NCBI RefSeq assembly: GCF_041435115.1
Contig: NZ_CP108046.1
Location: 1,054,001-1,118,000 of the forward strand
Source: Streptomyces sp. NBC_00289
Lineage (GTDB): Bacteria; Actinomycetota; Actinomycetes; Streptomycetales; Streptomycetaceae
Direction: 5' to 3'
DNA length: 64,000 nucleotides
Shown here piece after piece: positions 37,166-45,734 of this stretch; the stretch's first letter is position 1, and each line of letters opens with the position of its first letter. Made by a program: the position numbers and the translations under genes. The notes under the pieces are model-generated. The model saw only the letters and a program-made list of their open reading frames with translations, searched no databases and was not told where the DNA came from.

Positions 37166-37948
37166 ATGAACAGCGACCCATTCATCCCCCATAAGATCGA
37201 CACCGACCGGGGAACCAAGACAAGCCAGGAGACCGGCAGCACCCCCACCACCGTCAGCCTGATCGTCCCGGCCCGCAACGAGGCGCGGAACATCCCCTGG
37301 GTCTTCGAGCAGATCCCGGACTGCGTGGACGAGGTGATCCTCGTCGACGGCGACTCCCACGACGCGACCGTCTCCATGGCCGTGCTCTGCCTGCCGAGCG
37401 TGCGCAGCGTCCGGCAGAGCGGTCCCGGCAAGGGAAACGCCCTGCGCACCGGCTTCCTCGCCGCGACCGGGGACTACATCGTCATGATGGACGCCGACGG
37501 CAGCATGTCACCGGCCGAGATCCCGCACTACCTGCACTTCCTGAACAACGGCTACGACTTCGTCAAAGGCTCGAGATTCGTACAGGGCGGCGGCTCCCTG
37601 GACATCACCCGCTTCCGGCGGATGGGAAACCGCCTGCTCGTGGCCGCCGCCAACCAGCTCTACCACGCGTCCCTGACCGATCTCTGCTACGGATTCTGCG
37701 CCTTCCGGCGAAGCTTCCTCGACCAGCTGGACCTGCACGCCGTCGGCTTCGAGATCGAGACCGAGATGGTCGTGCACGCCCTGCGCTGCGGACTGCGCAT
37801 CGCCGAGGTTCCCAGCCTCGAACTGCCCCGACGCAGCGGTAACTCGAACCTCCACGCCATCTCCGACGGACGCCGAGTGCTACGCACTCTGCTGTCCGAA
37901 CGGACCGCCACACGCTCCGTCCACGGCCCAGAGCCGAGTGCCGGATGA
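37166..37948 (+). CDS. GT2 glycosyltransferase, dolichol-phosphate-mannose-synthase-like
   Basis: About 260 residues from ATG 37166 (GAGG ahead; GTG 37160 is possible). The GT2 core is clear: TVSLIVPARNEARNIPWVFE, DEVILVDGDSHDAT, PGKGNALRTGFLAATGDYIV, the DxD motif MMDADGSMSP, then KGSRFVQGGGSLDITRFRRM and CYGFCAFRRSF. This group transfers a sugar to a polyprenyl phosphate. It has no C-terminal membrane domain. The stop overlaps the next start (ATGA). Confidence 0.9.
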   Translation: MNSDPFIPHKIDTDRGTKTSQETGSTPTTVSLIVPARNEARNIPWVFEQIPDCVDEVILVDGDSHDATVSMAVLCLPSVRSVRQSGPGKGNALRTGFLAATGDYIVMMDADGSMSPAEIPHYLHFLNNGYDFVKGSRFVQGGGSLDITRFRRMGNRLLVAAANQLYHASLTDLCYGFCAFRRSFLDQLDLHAVGFEIETEMVVHALRCGLRIAEVPSLELPRRSGNSNLHAISDGRRVLRTLLSERTATRSVHGPEPSAG

Positions 37949-39237
37949 GCCCGGCGACCCTCACCCCCGCACCCGCCTGGGCTCCGGTCCAGGTCGTCGA
38001 CGTGGACCTGGCCCGTCCCGGTGAGTTCCGGATCCCGGGTGCCCCCGAGCCGGTCCTCCCCCAAAGACGGGTCCGAGCCCTGGTACGTCTGCACGGCGTC
38101 CCGCTGGGCATGGTCAACGCCAAGGACGACTCCGGCCCCGAGAGATTGTGGCGGGCCGTGGAAATCGGCGCCGGCCGGGAACTGGCCGGCGCCATCACCC
38201 GCCACCTTGCCGAAGACGCCGCCTGCGCCCAGAGCGGCGACCCCGGCGAATGGCCCTGCCAGGCCCTGCGCCGGCGCACCCTGCGCCAGGCCCCCACCAT
38301 CAGCGTGATCGTCGCAACCCACGACCGGCCGCAACTACTGCGCCGCTGCCTGGCCTCACTCCTGCGGTCGCCCTACCCCGCCTTCGAGGTCATCGTGGTC
38401 GACAACGCTCCGGCCGACGACGCGGCCCAAGCCCTGCTGCGCGAAACATACCGGGAGCGGGTCCGCTACGTTCGCGAGCCGGCCGCCGGCCTGGCCCGGG
38501 CCCACAACCGGGGACTGGCTCACGCACGCGGAGCCATAGTCGCCTTCACGGACGACGACACCCTCGTCGACCCACAGTGGCTGTCCGCACTCGCCGAGAC
38601 ATTCGCGCAGAACGCGGGCATCGGCTGCGTCACCGGACTCATCGTGCCCGCGGAGCTGGAGACACCGGCCCAGACAGCTCTCGAACGCCAGGGTGGCTTC
38701 GCCAAGGGATACACGCCGCGTGCCTGGTCGCTGTCCGAACCGCCGGATGACCCGCTGTTCCCCTTCACCGCCGGGCGCTTCGGTTCCGGCGCCAACATGG
38801 CCTTCCGCACCGGCCTACTGCGCTCCCTTGGCGGCTTCGACACCGCTACCGGCACCGGCACCCCGGCTCGGGGCGGCGACGACCTGCTCGCCTTCTTCGA
38901 GGTCCTCGCCGCCGGCCACACGCTCGCCTACCAGCCGAGCGCCGTCGTCTGGCACCGTCACCGCCGTACGCAGAACGCTGTGGCCGCGCAGGCGTTCGGC
39001 TACGGCGCCGGACTCGGCGCCTATCTCACCGCAGCCGTAGTGACCCATCCCCGCATCCTGCCCGCCCTGCTGCGCCGCCTCCCGGGCGGCGTCCGCCACA
39101 TGGCGACCCGCTCCCGCGACAGGAGCGCCGACCCCGAGGCCGGCTGGTCCGCGCGCCTGGCCCTCGTGGAAGCGCGCGGGACGGCCTACGGACCCTACGG
39201 CTATCTGCGCGGACGTCTGACCCGCGCACGGCGATGA
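37945..39237 (+). CDS. GT2 glycosyltransferase with N-terminal extension
   Basis: A 430-residue protein. About 115 residues precede the GT2 core. The core shows TISVIVATHDRPQLLRRCLA, FEVIVVDNAPADDAA, AGLARAHNRGLAHARGAIVA, FTDDDTLVDPQWL (acidic metal site), RFGSGANMAFR and GGDDLLAFFEVLAAG. It is a family 2 inverting transferase adding one sugar to the growing repeat unit. It overlaps the previous gene by 4 nt. Confidence 0.9.
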   Translation: MSPATLTPAPAWAPVQVVDVDLARPGEFRIPGAPEPVLPQRRVRALVRLHGVPLGMVNAKDDSGPERLWRAVEIGAGRELAGAITRHLAEDAACAQSGDPGEWPCQALRRRTLRQAPTISVIVATHDRPQLLRRCLASLLRSPYPAFEVIVVDNAPADDAAQALLRETYRERVRYVREPAAGLARAHNRGLAHARGAIVAFTDDDTLVDPQWLSALAETFAQNAGIGCVTGLIVPAELETPAQTALERQGGFAKGYTPRAWSLSEPPDDPLFPFTAGRFGSGANMAFRTGLLRSLGGFDTATGTGTPARGGDDLLAFFEVLAAGHTLAYQPSAVVWHRHRRTQNAVAAQAFGYGAGLGAYLTAAVVTHPRILPALLRRLPGGVRHMATRSRDRSADPEAGWSARLALVEARGTAYGPYGYLRGRLTRARR

Positions 39238-39329
39238 CCAACCCGGCGAGGTGAGGCGGGCACGTTCACCACGTCCCGCCGTACCGGTCACCCGCCTCAC
39301 CGGCTCGTTCCGGTTCTCGAGAGGCCCTC

Positions 39330-40325
39330 ATGAACAACGCACCGCCCGTCCCCACACTGTCGGTCGTCATCTGCGCCTACACCCTCGATCGATGGGAGGA
39401 CCTGCGGGCCGCGATCGGGTCGGTGCTCGCCCAGGATCCGCCCGCGGACGAGATCGTGCTGGTCATCGACCACAACCAGGCACTCCAGGAGCGGGCCGAG
39501 CGGAACCTGAACGGTGTCCGGGTGGTGCCCAACCAGGAGCGGCGCGGCCTGTCCGGGGGGCGCAACACCGGAGTGGCGGTCTCACACGGCGACGTGGTGG
39601 CCTTTCTCGACGACGACGCCACCGCGCAACCGGGATGGACGGGCCGTCTGCTCGCGTCCTACGCCGATCCCCGGGTCATGGGCGTCGGCGGGCTTGTCCG
39701 CCCGTCGTGGACGACCGGGCGGCCGGTATGGTTCCCGCCGGAGTTCGACTGGGTGGTGGGTTGCTCCTACCAAGGACAGCCCGATCAAGCATCCCCGGTG
39801 CGCAACTTCATCGGCGCCAACATGTCCTTCCGCAGAACACAGTTGCTCGCCGTCGGCGGGTTCCTCGACGCCCTGGGACGAGTAGGCACCCGCCCGGTGG
39901 CCAGTTGCGACGAGACAGACCTGTGTCTACGCATCGCGGCCCGCGACCCGAAGGCCGTGCTGCTGTACGAGCCCGCCGCCGAGATACACCACCGAGTCCC
40001 CGAGTCCCGTGCCCGCTGGGCCTACTTCCGGTACCGCTGCTACGTGGAGGGGCTGTCCAAGGCACTGGTGGCCCGGCGCTGCGGGACCGGGCCGGCGCTC
40101 GCCAGCGAACGCGCGTACCTGCGCTCGACCATCCCCCGGGCCCTCGCCCGGAACCTCAGCCGCATCGGCAGCCCCGGCGCGCTGCGCACGATCGGGGCAC
40201 TGGCCGCGGGAGTGTGCGCGACCGCCACCGGCTACCTCGTGGGATGGGTCCGGCCGCTGGATTCCCCGCGCTTGTTCTGGCATCCGCAGACATCGGCACG
40301 GCCTCGGGCGAGGGCCGGCTCATGA
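39330..40325 (+). CDS. GT2 glycosyltransferase
   Basis: A 331-residue family 2 transferase: TLSVVICAYTLDRWEDLRAA, DEIVLVIDHNQAL, RRGLSGGRNTGVAVSHGDVV, AFLDDDATAQPGW, NFIGANMSFRRTQLLAVGG, CDETDLCLRIAARDP. A hydrophobic helix lies near the C-terminus (TIGALAAGVCATATGYLVGW). The stop overlaps the deacetylase start (ATGA). Confidence 0.9.
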   Translation: MNNAPPVPTLSVVICAYTLDRWEDLRAAIGSVLAQDPPADEIVLVIDHNQALQERAERNLNGVRVVPNQERRGLSGGRNTGVAVSHGDVVAFLDDDATAQPGWTGRLLASYADPRVMGVGGLVRPSWTTGRPVWFPPEFDWVVGCSYQGQPDQASPVRNFIGANMSFRRTQLLAVGGFLDALGRVGTRPVASCDETDLCLRIAARDPKAVLLYEPAAEIHHRVPESRARWAYFRYRCYVEGLSKALVARRCGTGPALASERAYLRSTIPRALARNLSRIGSPGALRTIGALAAGVCATATGYLVGWVRPLDSPRLFWHPQTSARPRARAGS

Positions 40326-41146
40326 CTGCCGTACCCGTCTTTCTCTACCACGCGGTGTCCGACAACCCGCCGCGATGGCTCGCCCCGTTCACGGTGAGCC
40401 CCCGCACGTTCGTGGAGCACCTCAACATGATCGCCGACAGTGGCCTACGCGTCGTCCCACTGCGGCAGTTGGTCACGACACTGCTCGGCGGCCCCCCGCT
40501 GCCACCCCGGTCCGCGGTGCTGACCTTCGACGACGGATACGCGGACTTCGCCTCCACGGTGGCCCCGCTGCTCGCCGGGCGTGGACTCCCGGCCACCTTG
40601 TACGTCACCACGGGGGCACTGCACGCCTCGGGCACACCCTCAGGCCGTGGACCGTTCCCCTCCGCCGCCACCCTGAGCTGGGGCCAGCTCAGGGAACTGG
40701 ACGCGGCCGGATTCGAGATCGGCGGACACACCAAAACCCACCCGCAACTGGACACGCTGCCCCGGACCTCGGTGCGGGAGGAGGTCGGCGGCTGCAAACG
40801 AGAGATCGAGGACGCCTTGGGGCACCCCGTCGACTCGTTCGCCTACCCGCACGGCTATTCCAGCCGCACCGTCCGCACGCTGGTGTGGGAGACGGGCTGG
40901 ACCTCCGCCGCCGCCGTCCGAGGTCCGTCGGCGCTCAGTTCGAACCGCGACGACCCGCTGAGGTTCGCCCGCCTCATGGTGCGGGCCGACACCGACCGGA
41001 AACGCTTCGAACTCTGGGCACAGGGTGAGGGCGCTCCTGTCGCCCCGTTCGCCGAGGGACTCAGGACCAGGGGCTGGCGGGCGTACCGCAGGGCCAGGGC
41101 CGTGACGGGACACCCCTACCGCGCGCTACCGACCGACGAGGGGTGA
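40322..41146 (+). CDS. Polysaccharide deacetylase (NodB/CE4 type)
   Basis: A 274-residue CE4-type deacetylase: VPVFLYHAVSDNPPRWLAPF, the metal-binding LTFDDGYADF (motif 1), EIGGHTKTHPQLD (H-x3-H motif 2) and FAYPHGYSS (motif 3). It has no signal peptide, so like PgaB/IcaB relatives its location is uncertain. It removes acetyl groups from N-acetylated sugars of the polymer. It is the last gene of the cluster, joined to the GT2 by ATGA and followed directly by a terminator. Confidence 0.9.
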   Translation: MTAVPVFLYHAVSDNPPRWLAPFTVSPRTFVEHLNMIADSGLRVVPLRQLVTTLLGGPPLPPRSAVLTFDDGYADFASTVAPLLAGRGLPATLYVTTGALHASGTPSGRGPFPSAATLSWGQLRELDAAGFEIGGHTKTHPQLDTLPRTSVREEVGGCKREIEDALGHPVDSFAYPHGYSSRTVRTLVWETGWTSAAAVRGPSALSSNRDDPLRFARLMVRADTDRKRFELWAQGEGAPVAPFAEGLRTRGWRAYRRARAVTGHPYRALPTDEG

Positions 41147-41173
41147 CGCGGCCCCACCGCCGGGGGCCGCGTC
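41145..41173 (+). terminator. Perfect 11-bp hairpin ending the polysaccharide cluster
   Basis: Arms GACGCGGCCCC (41145-41155) and GGGGCCGCGTC (41163-41173); the left arm begins in the stop codon of the deacetylase. Confidence 0.75.
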
Positions 41174-41272
41174 GCATTCGGCTCCGCTCCGACCGGGTGT
41201 CGCACACGAGAGATCCCGTTGGCCGCGCCAAGCGACGGAGCGCTGTCAGTGGTGGGGGGCAGCATCGGGCGT

Positions 41273-41623
41273 ATGACGGACACCACAGCATTCGACTGGC
41301 GATCCTTCCTGCTCAAGTGGAGTGGGGAGTGGGCGGATTCCCTGCCGGACGCCGAGACGCGGGGCGAGGACGACGAAGCCGCACGGCAGGCGCGGTGGCT
41401 GGGCTTCCCACCCGCGTCCGAGGAGGGGATCGCAGCCCTCGAGGAGCGCCTCGGCCGAAAGATGCCCCCGTCGTACCGGGAGTTCCTCAAAGTCAGCGAC
41501 GGCTGGCGACACGCGGGCGGGTTCGTGTGGCTGCTGGCAGGGACCGAGGACACGCACTGGCACAACAACGAGTCAGGACTCGGGGACACGTTCGAGGAGT
41601 ACGTGACTCCTCCCCCTGGATGA
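41273..41623 (+). pseudogene. SMI1/KNR4-family protein, truncated by insertion
   Basis: Codons 1-110 encode an SMI1/KNR4 (SUKH) domain start: WLGFPPASEEGIAALEERLG, RKMPPSYREFLKVSDGW, GGFVWLLAGTED, FEEYV. The coding sequence then runs into the left end of the tnpA/tnpB element at about 41605, and the frame closes inside the element at 41623 (TPPPG-stop). SUKH domains usually reach about 130-200 residues, so the C-terminus is lost. Many family members are immunity proteins; no partner toxin is visible here. Confidence 0.8.
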
Positions 41624-41648
41624 ATCCGGGGGGCTTCTCCTGTCGTGG

Positions 41649-42860
41649 CTAGGCCACGTTGGGAAGGACCAGCCCGGCCCTGATAGCGACGTTGAGTGCG
41701 CCGACCTGATCGGCGTGGGCGGTGTGGCCGCACTGGGTGCACTCGAACTTCTCTTGTGTGGGGCGGTTCTCACCGGACACGTGCCCGCAGGCGGGGCACG
41801 TGCGGGAGGTGTTGCGGGGGTCCACCGGGATCAATACACGACCGGCGCTTTCAGCCTTGTGCGCGAGGATGCCCAGGAACACCCCCCAACCCGCGTCGTG
41901 GATGCTCTTGTTCAGCCCGGCCTTCGCGGCGGCTCCATTCGGGAGGAACGCGCCGGGATTGGCGGTGTCGGGTTGGGGTTTGGGCGCGCGGACCATGTTC
42001 GCGATGCTCAGGCGCTCGTGCGCTATCACGTCGTAGTCGCGGACCATCGCCAGCGCGGTCTTGTGTGCGTGGTCGGTGCGCTGACGTCGCACCTTGCGGT
42101 GCACAGCGGCAACTTTCTCGACCGCCCGGCGGTGCTTGGCGGTGCGGTTTGCCCGCGTGCGGCGGCCGAACGCCGTGAGTGCTCGCTGAGCGTCGGCGAG
42201 GGCTTCGGCATTGCGCCGTCCGTGCCTCGGGCTGGGCTGGTGCTCGCCCTGGGAGGTGGTGAGAAAGTGGGCCACGCCCATGTCGATGCCGCACGCGGCG
42301 CCGGTCGCCGGTAGCGGTTCGGCAGGCACGTTGTCGCAGGCGAGGATGACATACCACTGCCGTCCCTCGCGCTTGATGCTGACGGTCTTGACCCGGCCCT
42401 TCACGGGGCGGTGCTGATGCACACGGATGTGTCCGACGCCTTGGAGCCGGACGCGGGTGAGCGGGTCATGCGGGGTGGAGTCCCACCGGCAGCCGTCCCC
42501 GTCCTTAGGGAAGTCCACCGTGTCGAACCAGTTCACGCCCCGGGATCTGGGATAGCCGGGCTTCTGTCCGGCCTTGACCCGCCGGAAGAAGGCCTGCATC
42601 GCTTTGTCCAGGCGGCGCAGGGTGGCCTGCTGCGAGGAGAACGACCAGCGGCCCTGACGCTCCGGATCGAACGTTCGGATCTCCTTGAGCTGTGCGGACT
42701 GCGCGCCGTACTTGATGCCCGTCTTCGAGCTGTGCCGGTAGGCGTCGCGGCGTTCCTGTAAGGCCCCGTTGTAGAGCGAGCAGTGATCCCGCAGCATCTC
42801 GGACAGGGCTTGCGTCTGACGGACGGTGGGGCGCAGGAGGAACTTATACGCGCGGTGCAC
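41649..42860 (-). CDS. tnpB: TnpB RNA-guided nuclease, intact
   Basis: A complete 403-residue TnpB. N-terminus MHRAYKFLLRPTVRQTQALS; RuvC acids in ACGIDMGVAHFL, VIAHERLSIANM and HADQVGALN; zinc ribbon CPACGHVSGENR...CTQCGH. It is the ancestor-like partner of the split tnpB at 4481-7229, closely similar along its whole length. TnpB is a reRNA-guided DNA endonuclease that favours retention of its element. Its guide would come from the 3' flank, here the SMI1/KNR4 gene side. Confidence 0.93.
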   Translation of the reverse strand: MHRAYKFLLRPTVRQTQALSEMLRDHCSLYNGALQERRDAYRHSSKTGIKYGAQSAQLKEIRTFDPERQGRWSFSSQQATLRRLDKAMQAFFRRVKAGQKPGYPRSRGVNWFDTVDFPKDGDGCRWDSTPHDPLTRVRLQGVGHIRVHQHRPVKGRVKTVSIKREGRQWYVILACDNVPAEPLPATGAACGIDMGVAHFLTTSQGEHQPSPRHGRRNAEALADAQRALTAFGRRTRANRTAKHRRAVEKVAAVHRKVRRQRTDHAHKTALAMVRDYDVIAHERLSIANMVRAPKPQPDTANPGAFLPNGAAAKAGLNKSIHDAGWGVFLGILAHKAESAGRVLIPVDPRNTSRTCPACGHVSGENRPTQEKFECTQCGHTAHADQVGALNVAIRAGLVLPNVA

Positions 42861-43303
42861 GCCCGGCGTCCTCCTTCTGCTGTGTCGTCCAGGGGCGTTC
42901 CCACTGCGTGTCGATGTACTTCTGAACCGTGTCCGCGCTGAGGGCGCCGGCCGAGGCGACGAAGAACGACGACGACCACAGGGTGGGCATCTGCGACTTC
43001 AGGTGCGGGAACTCCGAGCGCAGCACGCGGGAGGTGAAGCCCTTGAACTGGTTCGCGACGTAGGACGCGGACGCCTTGGGCTCGTGCTTGACGAACAGAT
43101 GCACATGGTCGGGTCACCTCAAGCGCGATGATCTCCCAGCCCTTCTCCGCCGCCTTCGTCTCGATCAGCTCGCGCAGCCGGACCGCGACCCGGCCACCAA
43201 GAACCCGGCGGCGGTACTTGGGGCACCACACCACATGCAGCCCCAAGTCGTGCACGCCACCGGAATACCGGCGAACCTTCCGCGCCACCGTCACACCGAT
43301 CAC
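42844..43303 (-). pseudogene. tnpA: tnpA (Y1 HUH transposase), frameshifted
   Basis: The first part reads VARKVRRYSGGVHDLGLHVV then WCPKYRRRVLGGRVAVR, up to WEIIALEV. The rest, PDHVHLFVKHEPKASASYVA with the HUH motif and VQKYIDTQ with the tyrosine, is in another frame. The break is at about 43113-43120, just before the HUH motif; loss of two bases from an expected 'GTG ATG CCC GAC' explains it. The 3' end overlaps the tnpB start by 17 nt. GTG 43303 is the likely start. This copy should not transpose unless helped in trans. Confidence 0.85.
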
Positions 43304-43430
43304 GATACACGCGCAGCACATCTCGTCGGCTCGGGTCAACAGTACGGACCTGTGAGCACAGTTGAGGTCCAAGCAGCCCAGAGAAGCGATTCCCCCCACG
43401 CCTAAAGGCGCGAGTCTCCTCGCTAGATAG

Positions 43431-44585
43431 GTGATGATGTACTTCGACGGCCTGGTGACGGACCCGCGGTACGCGCCCGAGCTGCTGCCGTCACTGGTCG
43501 CCGAGCACGCGGCGCACTCGTACCGGGACGACTCCACGCTGACGTTCAATCTGCGGGGCGCTGACGACGACCTGGTGGCGCTCGCCTACGCGACGTTGGA
43601 TCAGGTGCGCAACGGCACGTACCGGTACACGGCGTCCGGACCGTTCGGTGAGGCGGTCGAACGGGCGCGGTGGGGAGACACCGACGGCGCCTGGCGGACG
43701 CTCATCAACGCTGTGCCTCTGTGGGAGCCGCTGGGACCGGACCACCTGGCGCCGCTGGGGTGGGTGGCCGACCCCGTACTCGGCCCGCTCCTGACCGAGG
43801 AGCGGGGCCGCGAGCTGCTGTCAACTCCCAGAGGAGGGCATACGGGTGAGGCACCGAGTCCGACGGCCGCGCTCGACCCAGGCAACCTGGCGTGGCTCGC
43901 GGAGCCGGACACGGGCAACCGCACGTCCTACCGGTTCGTCCTGGTGGAGGGTGTGAAGCCGGAGGAGCTGCCCGGACGTCTGGCGGACGGGGACGGGGAC
44001 GGGGATGGGGATGGGGACGGGGACGGCCCGGTGCTGAACGACCCCATGACGCTACGGGAGGCGCGCCACAGATTGCTGGGCAACCAAAGGGAGTTCTCGT
44101 CCTATGACGACAGAACTCTCGTGGCGGTCGGCCGGGCCGGCGCAGGTTGGAGTTTCGCCTTCGACGGTGACCCCGCCCCATTCGACCGGCGGCGGTTCGT
44201 GTCCCCGGCCGCAGCCGCCAGCACGGGCACCCGCGCGGTGGTGGTGTGGAGCGGCCTGCGGACATGGCACGGTGAACGGTTCTTCCATCTTTCGGTGGCG
44301 CGAGACGGTGTCGAGCAGTACGCGTTCACCTACGCGGACGGAGAGGTCCAGTCAAGCGGGGCGATCCCGCAGGCGCTCAATCCGCGCCGGTTCTTCGGTG
44401 ACCTGGAGGACGGCGCCGAGACGGAACGGTCGCTACTGGAAGCGGTGACTGGGGAGTTCGGTACCCATCTGCCGCGTCATGCGATCGTGAACGGGCGGCT
44501 ACACACGTTTGCCACCCGCTCCTGGACACGGCCGCCCGCGGACGGAGAGAGCTACGCGGTGATCCGCATGCACTGGGAACCCTAG
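43431..44585 (+). CDS. Hypothetical protein with Asp-Gly repeat
   Basis: A 384-residue soluble protein: MMMYFDGLVTDPRYAPELLP, FNLRGADDDLVALAYATLDQ, AWRTLINAVPLWEPLGPDHL, PLGWVADPVLGPLLTEERGR. A (Asp-Gly)7 run near residues 186-199 comes from a hexanucleotide repeat. The second half (GRAGAGWSFAFDGDPAPFD, AVVVWSGLRTWHGERFFHLS) resembles DUF6461-like or immunity-type Streptomyces proteins. The start lies a few nt from the end of the tnpA/tnpB element, so the natural promoter may have been displaced. No enzymatic motif is seen. Confidence 0.65.
   Translation: MMMYFDGLVTDPRYAPELLPSLVAEHAAHSYRDDSTLTFNLRGADDDLVALAYATLDQVRNGTYRYTASGPFGEAVERARWGDTDGAWRTLINAVPLWEPLGPDHLAPLGWVADPVLGPLLTEERGRELLSTPRGGHTGEAPSPTAALDPGNLAWLAEPDTGNRTSYRFVLVEGVKPEELPGRLADGDGDGDGDGDGDGPVLNDPMTLREARHRLLGNQREFSSYDDRTLVAVGRAGAGWSFAFDGDPAPFDRRRFVSPAAAASTGTRAVVVWSGLRTWHGERFFHLSVARDGVEQYAFTYADGEVQSSGAIPQALNPRRFFGDLEDGAETERSLLEAVTGEFGTHLPRHAIVNGRLHTFATRSWTRPPADGESYAVIRMHWEP
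43986..44027 (+). repeat. Hexanucleotide tandem repeat (GAYGGG)x7
   Basis: Seven in-frame copies of GACGGG/GATGGG encode alternating Asp-Gly. Copy number changes would lengthen or shorten the linker without shifting the frame. Confidence 0.9.
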
Positions 44586-44738
44586 CCCGAGTTTCCTAGA
44601 TACGTTCATCTTCGAGGGCATCGCTGCAGGCCAGCTTGGCTTTGAAGGGTTCATAACTGTAGGACCTAGGCTCAACGAGCGCTTGGTCCTGCGGATGGTG
44701 TCTGGTGCGCAGATCAGGCATCTCGCCAGGGGGTCGCG

Positions 44739-45212
44739 CTAGCTGGGCGGCCACCGCAGAGCGTGCCCACCGAACGACATCAGCGGCGAGCCGGGCCCGC
44801 GCACCCCGTCCTCGTACCGCCAGTAGCTCAGGCCGACGGTCCCGGAAAGGAACCCGGCAAGAAAGCCCAGAGCCAGCGGGCCCACCGGGTTGGGGGCCCC
44901 CTCCTCGACCACTTGCCCGCCGACCTCGAAGATCGCCACCCCGAACCCGAGCGCCGCCGCCACCCCGGCCAGGCCCAGCACCAGCCACGCCCACCGGCGG
45001 CTCCTGGTCGCCGCGACACTGAGCACCTTGAACTTCAACGGCTTCTGGCAGCTCCCGCATTCCAGCGCCCCCACCCGCCGGCCCTTCTCCGGCCGCTCGA
45101 TGTCGATCGGATGGAGAGCAAACTGGCGGACGACATGGCTGCTGTGGACGTCCTTGGACACCATGTGCGCATATCTCAGACCTGGATACGGCCCCAATTC
45201 CCGCTTACCCAT
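44739..45212 (-). CDS. Two-helix membrane protein, hypothetical
   Basis: A 157-residue protein from ATG 45212, which has GAGGGGG ahead. The N-terminal part (MGKRELGPYPGLRYAHMVSK, ECGSCQKPLKFKVLS) holds a CxxC pair. Two hydrophobic helices follow (WAWLVLGLAGVAAALGFGVA, GPLALGFLAGFLSGTVGLSY). The C-terminus is short and polar. The family is not recognised; the CxxC could bind zinc or be redox active. Confidence 0.7.
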   Translation of the reverse strand: MGKRELGPYPGLRYAHMVSKDVHSSHVVRQFALHPIDIERPEKGRRVGALECGSCQKPLKFKVLSVAATRSRRWAWLVLGLAGVAAALGFGVAIFEVGGQVVEEGAPNPVGPLALGFLAGFLSGTVGLSYWRYEDGVRGPGSPLMSFGGHALRWPPS

Positions 45213-45241
45213 AGCAGCCCCCTCTCGATGAAGACCCTTCC

Positions 45242-45499
45242 CTAAGCGGACGCGGAAGAAATCAGTAGAACTACGCAATCGGCTACGCATGTTCGCCGAC
45301 CGCGAAGTTGCCGCGTGCAGACCGCGCTGGTCGAGCAGGGTCCGAGCCGTAGTCGGCGTCCAGGGGCGGCCCGCCCGTACCTCATCAGCCACTCGCACGT
45401 GACCGCGCTGTGCCTATCGTCGGCCTCGCCGACCAGCCGGGTCATCCGCGGCCCCGCGGAGCCGATGCGAACCGCCCGCTGCGACCGGAACCAACCCAT
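45242..45499 (-). CDS. Possible small hypothetical protein
   Basis: 85 codons from ATG 45499 with GGTGGAG ahead, reading MGWFRSQRAVRIGSAGPRMT. Codon bias is mixed and no family is recognised. It lies just upstream of the two-helix membrane protein gene on the same strand. Confidence 0.35.
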   Translation of the reverse strand: MGWFRSQRAVRIGSAGPRMTRLVGEADDRHSAVTCEWLMRYGRAAPGRRLRLGPCSTSAVCTRQLRGRRTCVADCVVLLISSASA

Positions 45500-45734
45500 G
45501 ACGCCAACTCCACCCGCCACCCCGGCAGATGCAGTCGGCAGCCTACGGACGCGCTGGACCGTGCGAGGACGGGGAAATCGCCTGGCTACCATGACCTACA
45601 CCTACATACGTTGGGCAGCGTGGGCTGACACCATGGTGCGCGGATCGGTTGGTCTGGCCGGGTACATGTGGGTCATGCGGGCGCAGCCTGGATCCGTGCG
45701 GCACGGACAGCGGGTGACCGTCGCCCGGGGCAGG

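Larger units (their letters stand above)
41605..43428 (-). mobile_element. Second IS200/IS605-family tnpA/tnpB element
   Basis: About 1.82 kb, with tnpA and tnpB both leftward and overlapping (IS608-like order). It shares the left-end sequence GTGACTCCTCCCC with the element at 4447 and has subterminal hairpins (near 41612-41634 and 43399-43412, CGCCTAAAGGCG). It ends near GCTAGAT at about 43428. It truncates the SMI1/KNR4 gene. The left end is well supported; the right end is good to about 5 nt. Confidence 0.85.

Noticed and set aside
39251..41146. 631-codon open frame across two polysaccharide genes
   Set aside because: Its first two thirds is an out-of-frame reading of the GT2 gene; only the part from 40322 is real (deacetylase).
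43986..44027. CRISPR-like repeat array
   Set aside because: The unit is six bases with no spacers; it is a coding microsatellite.
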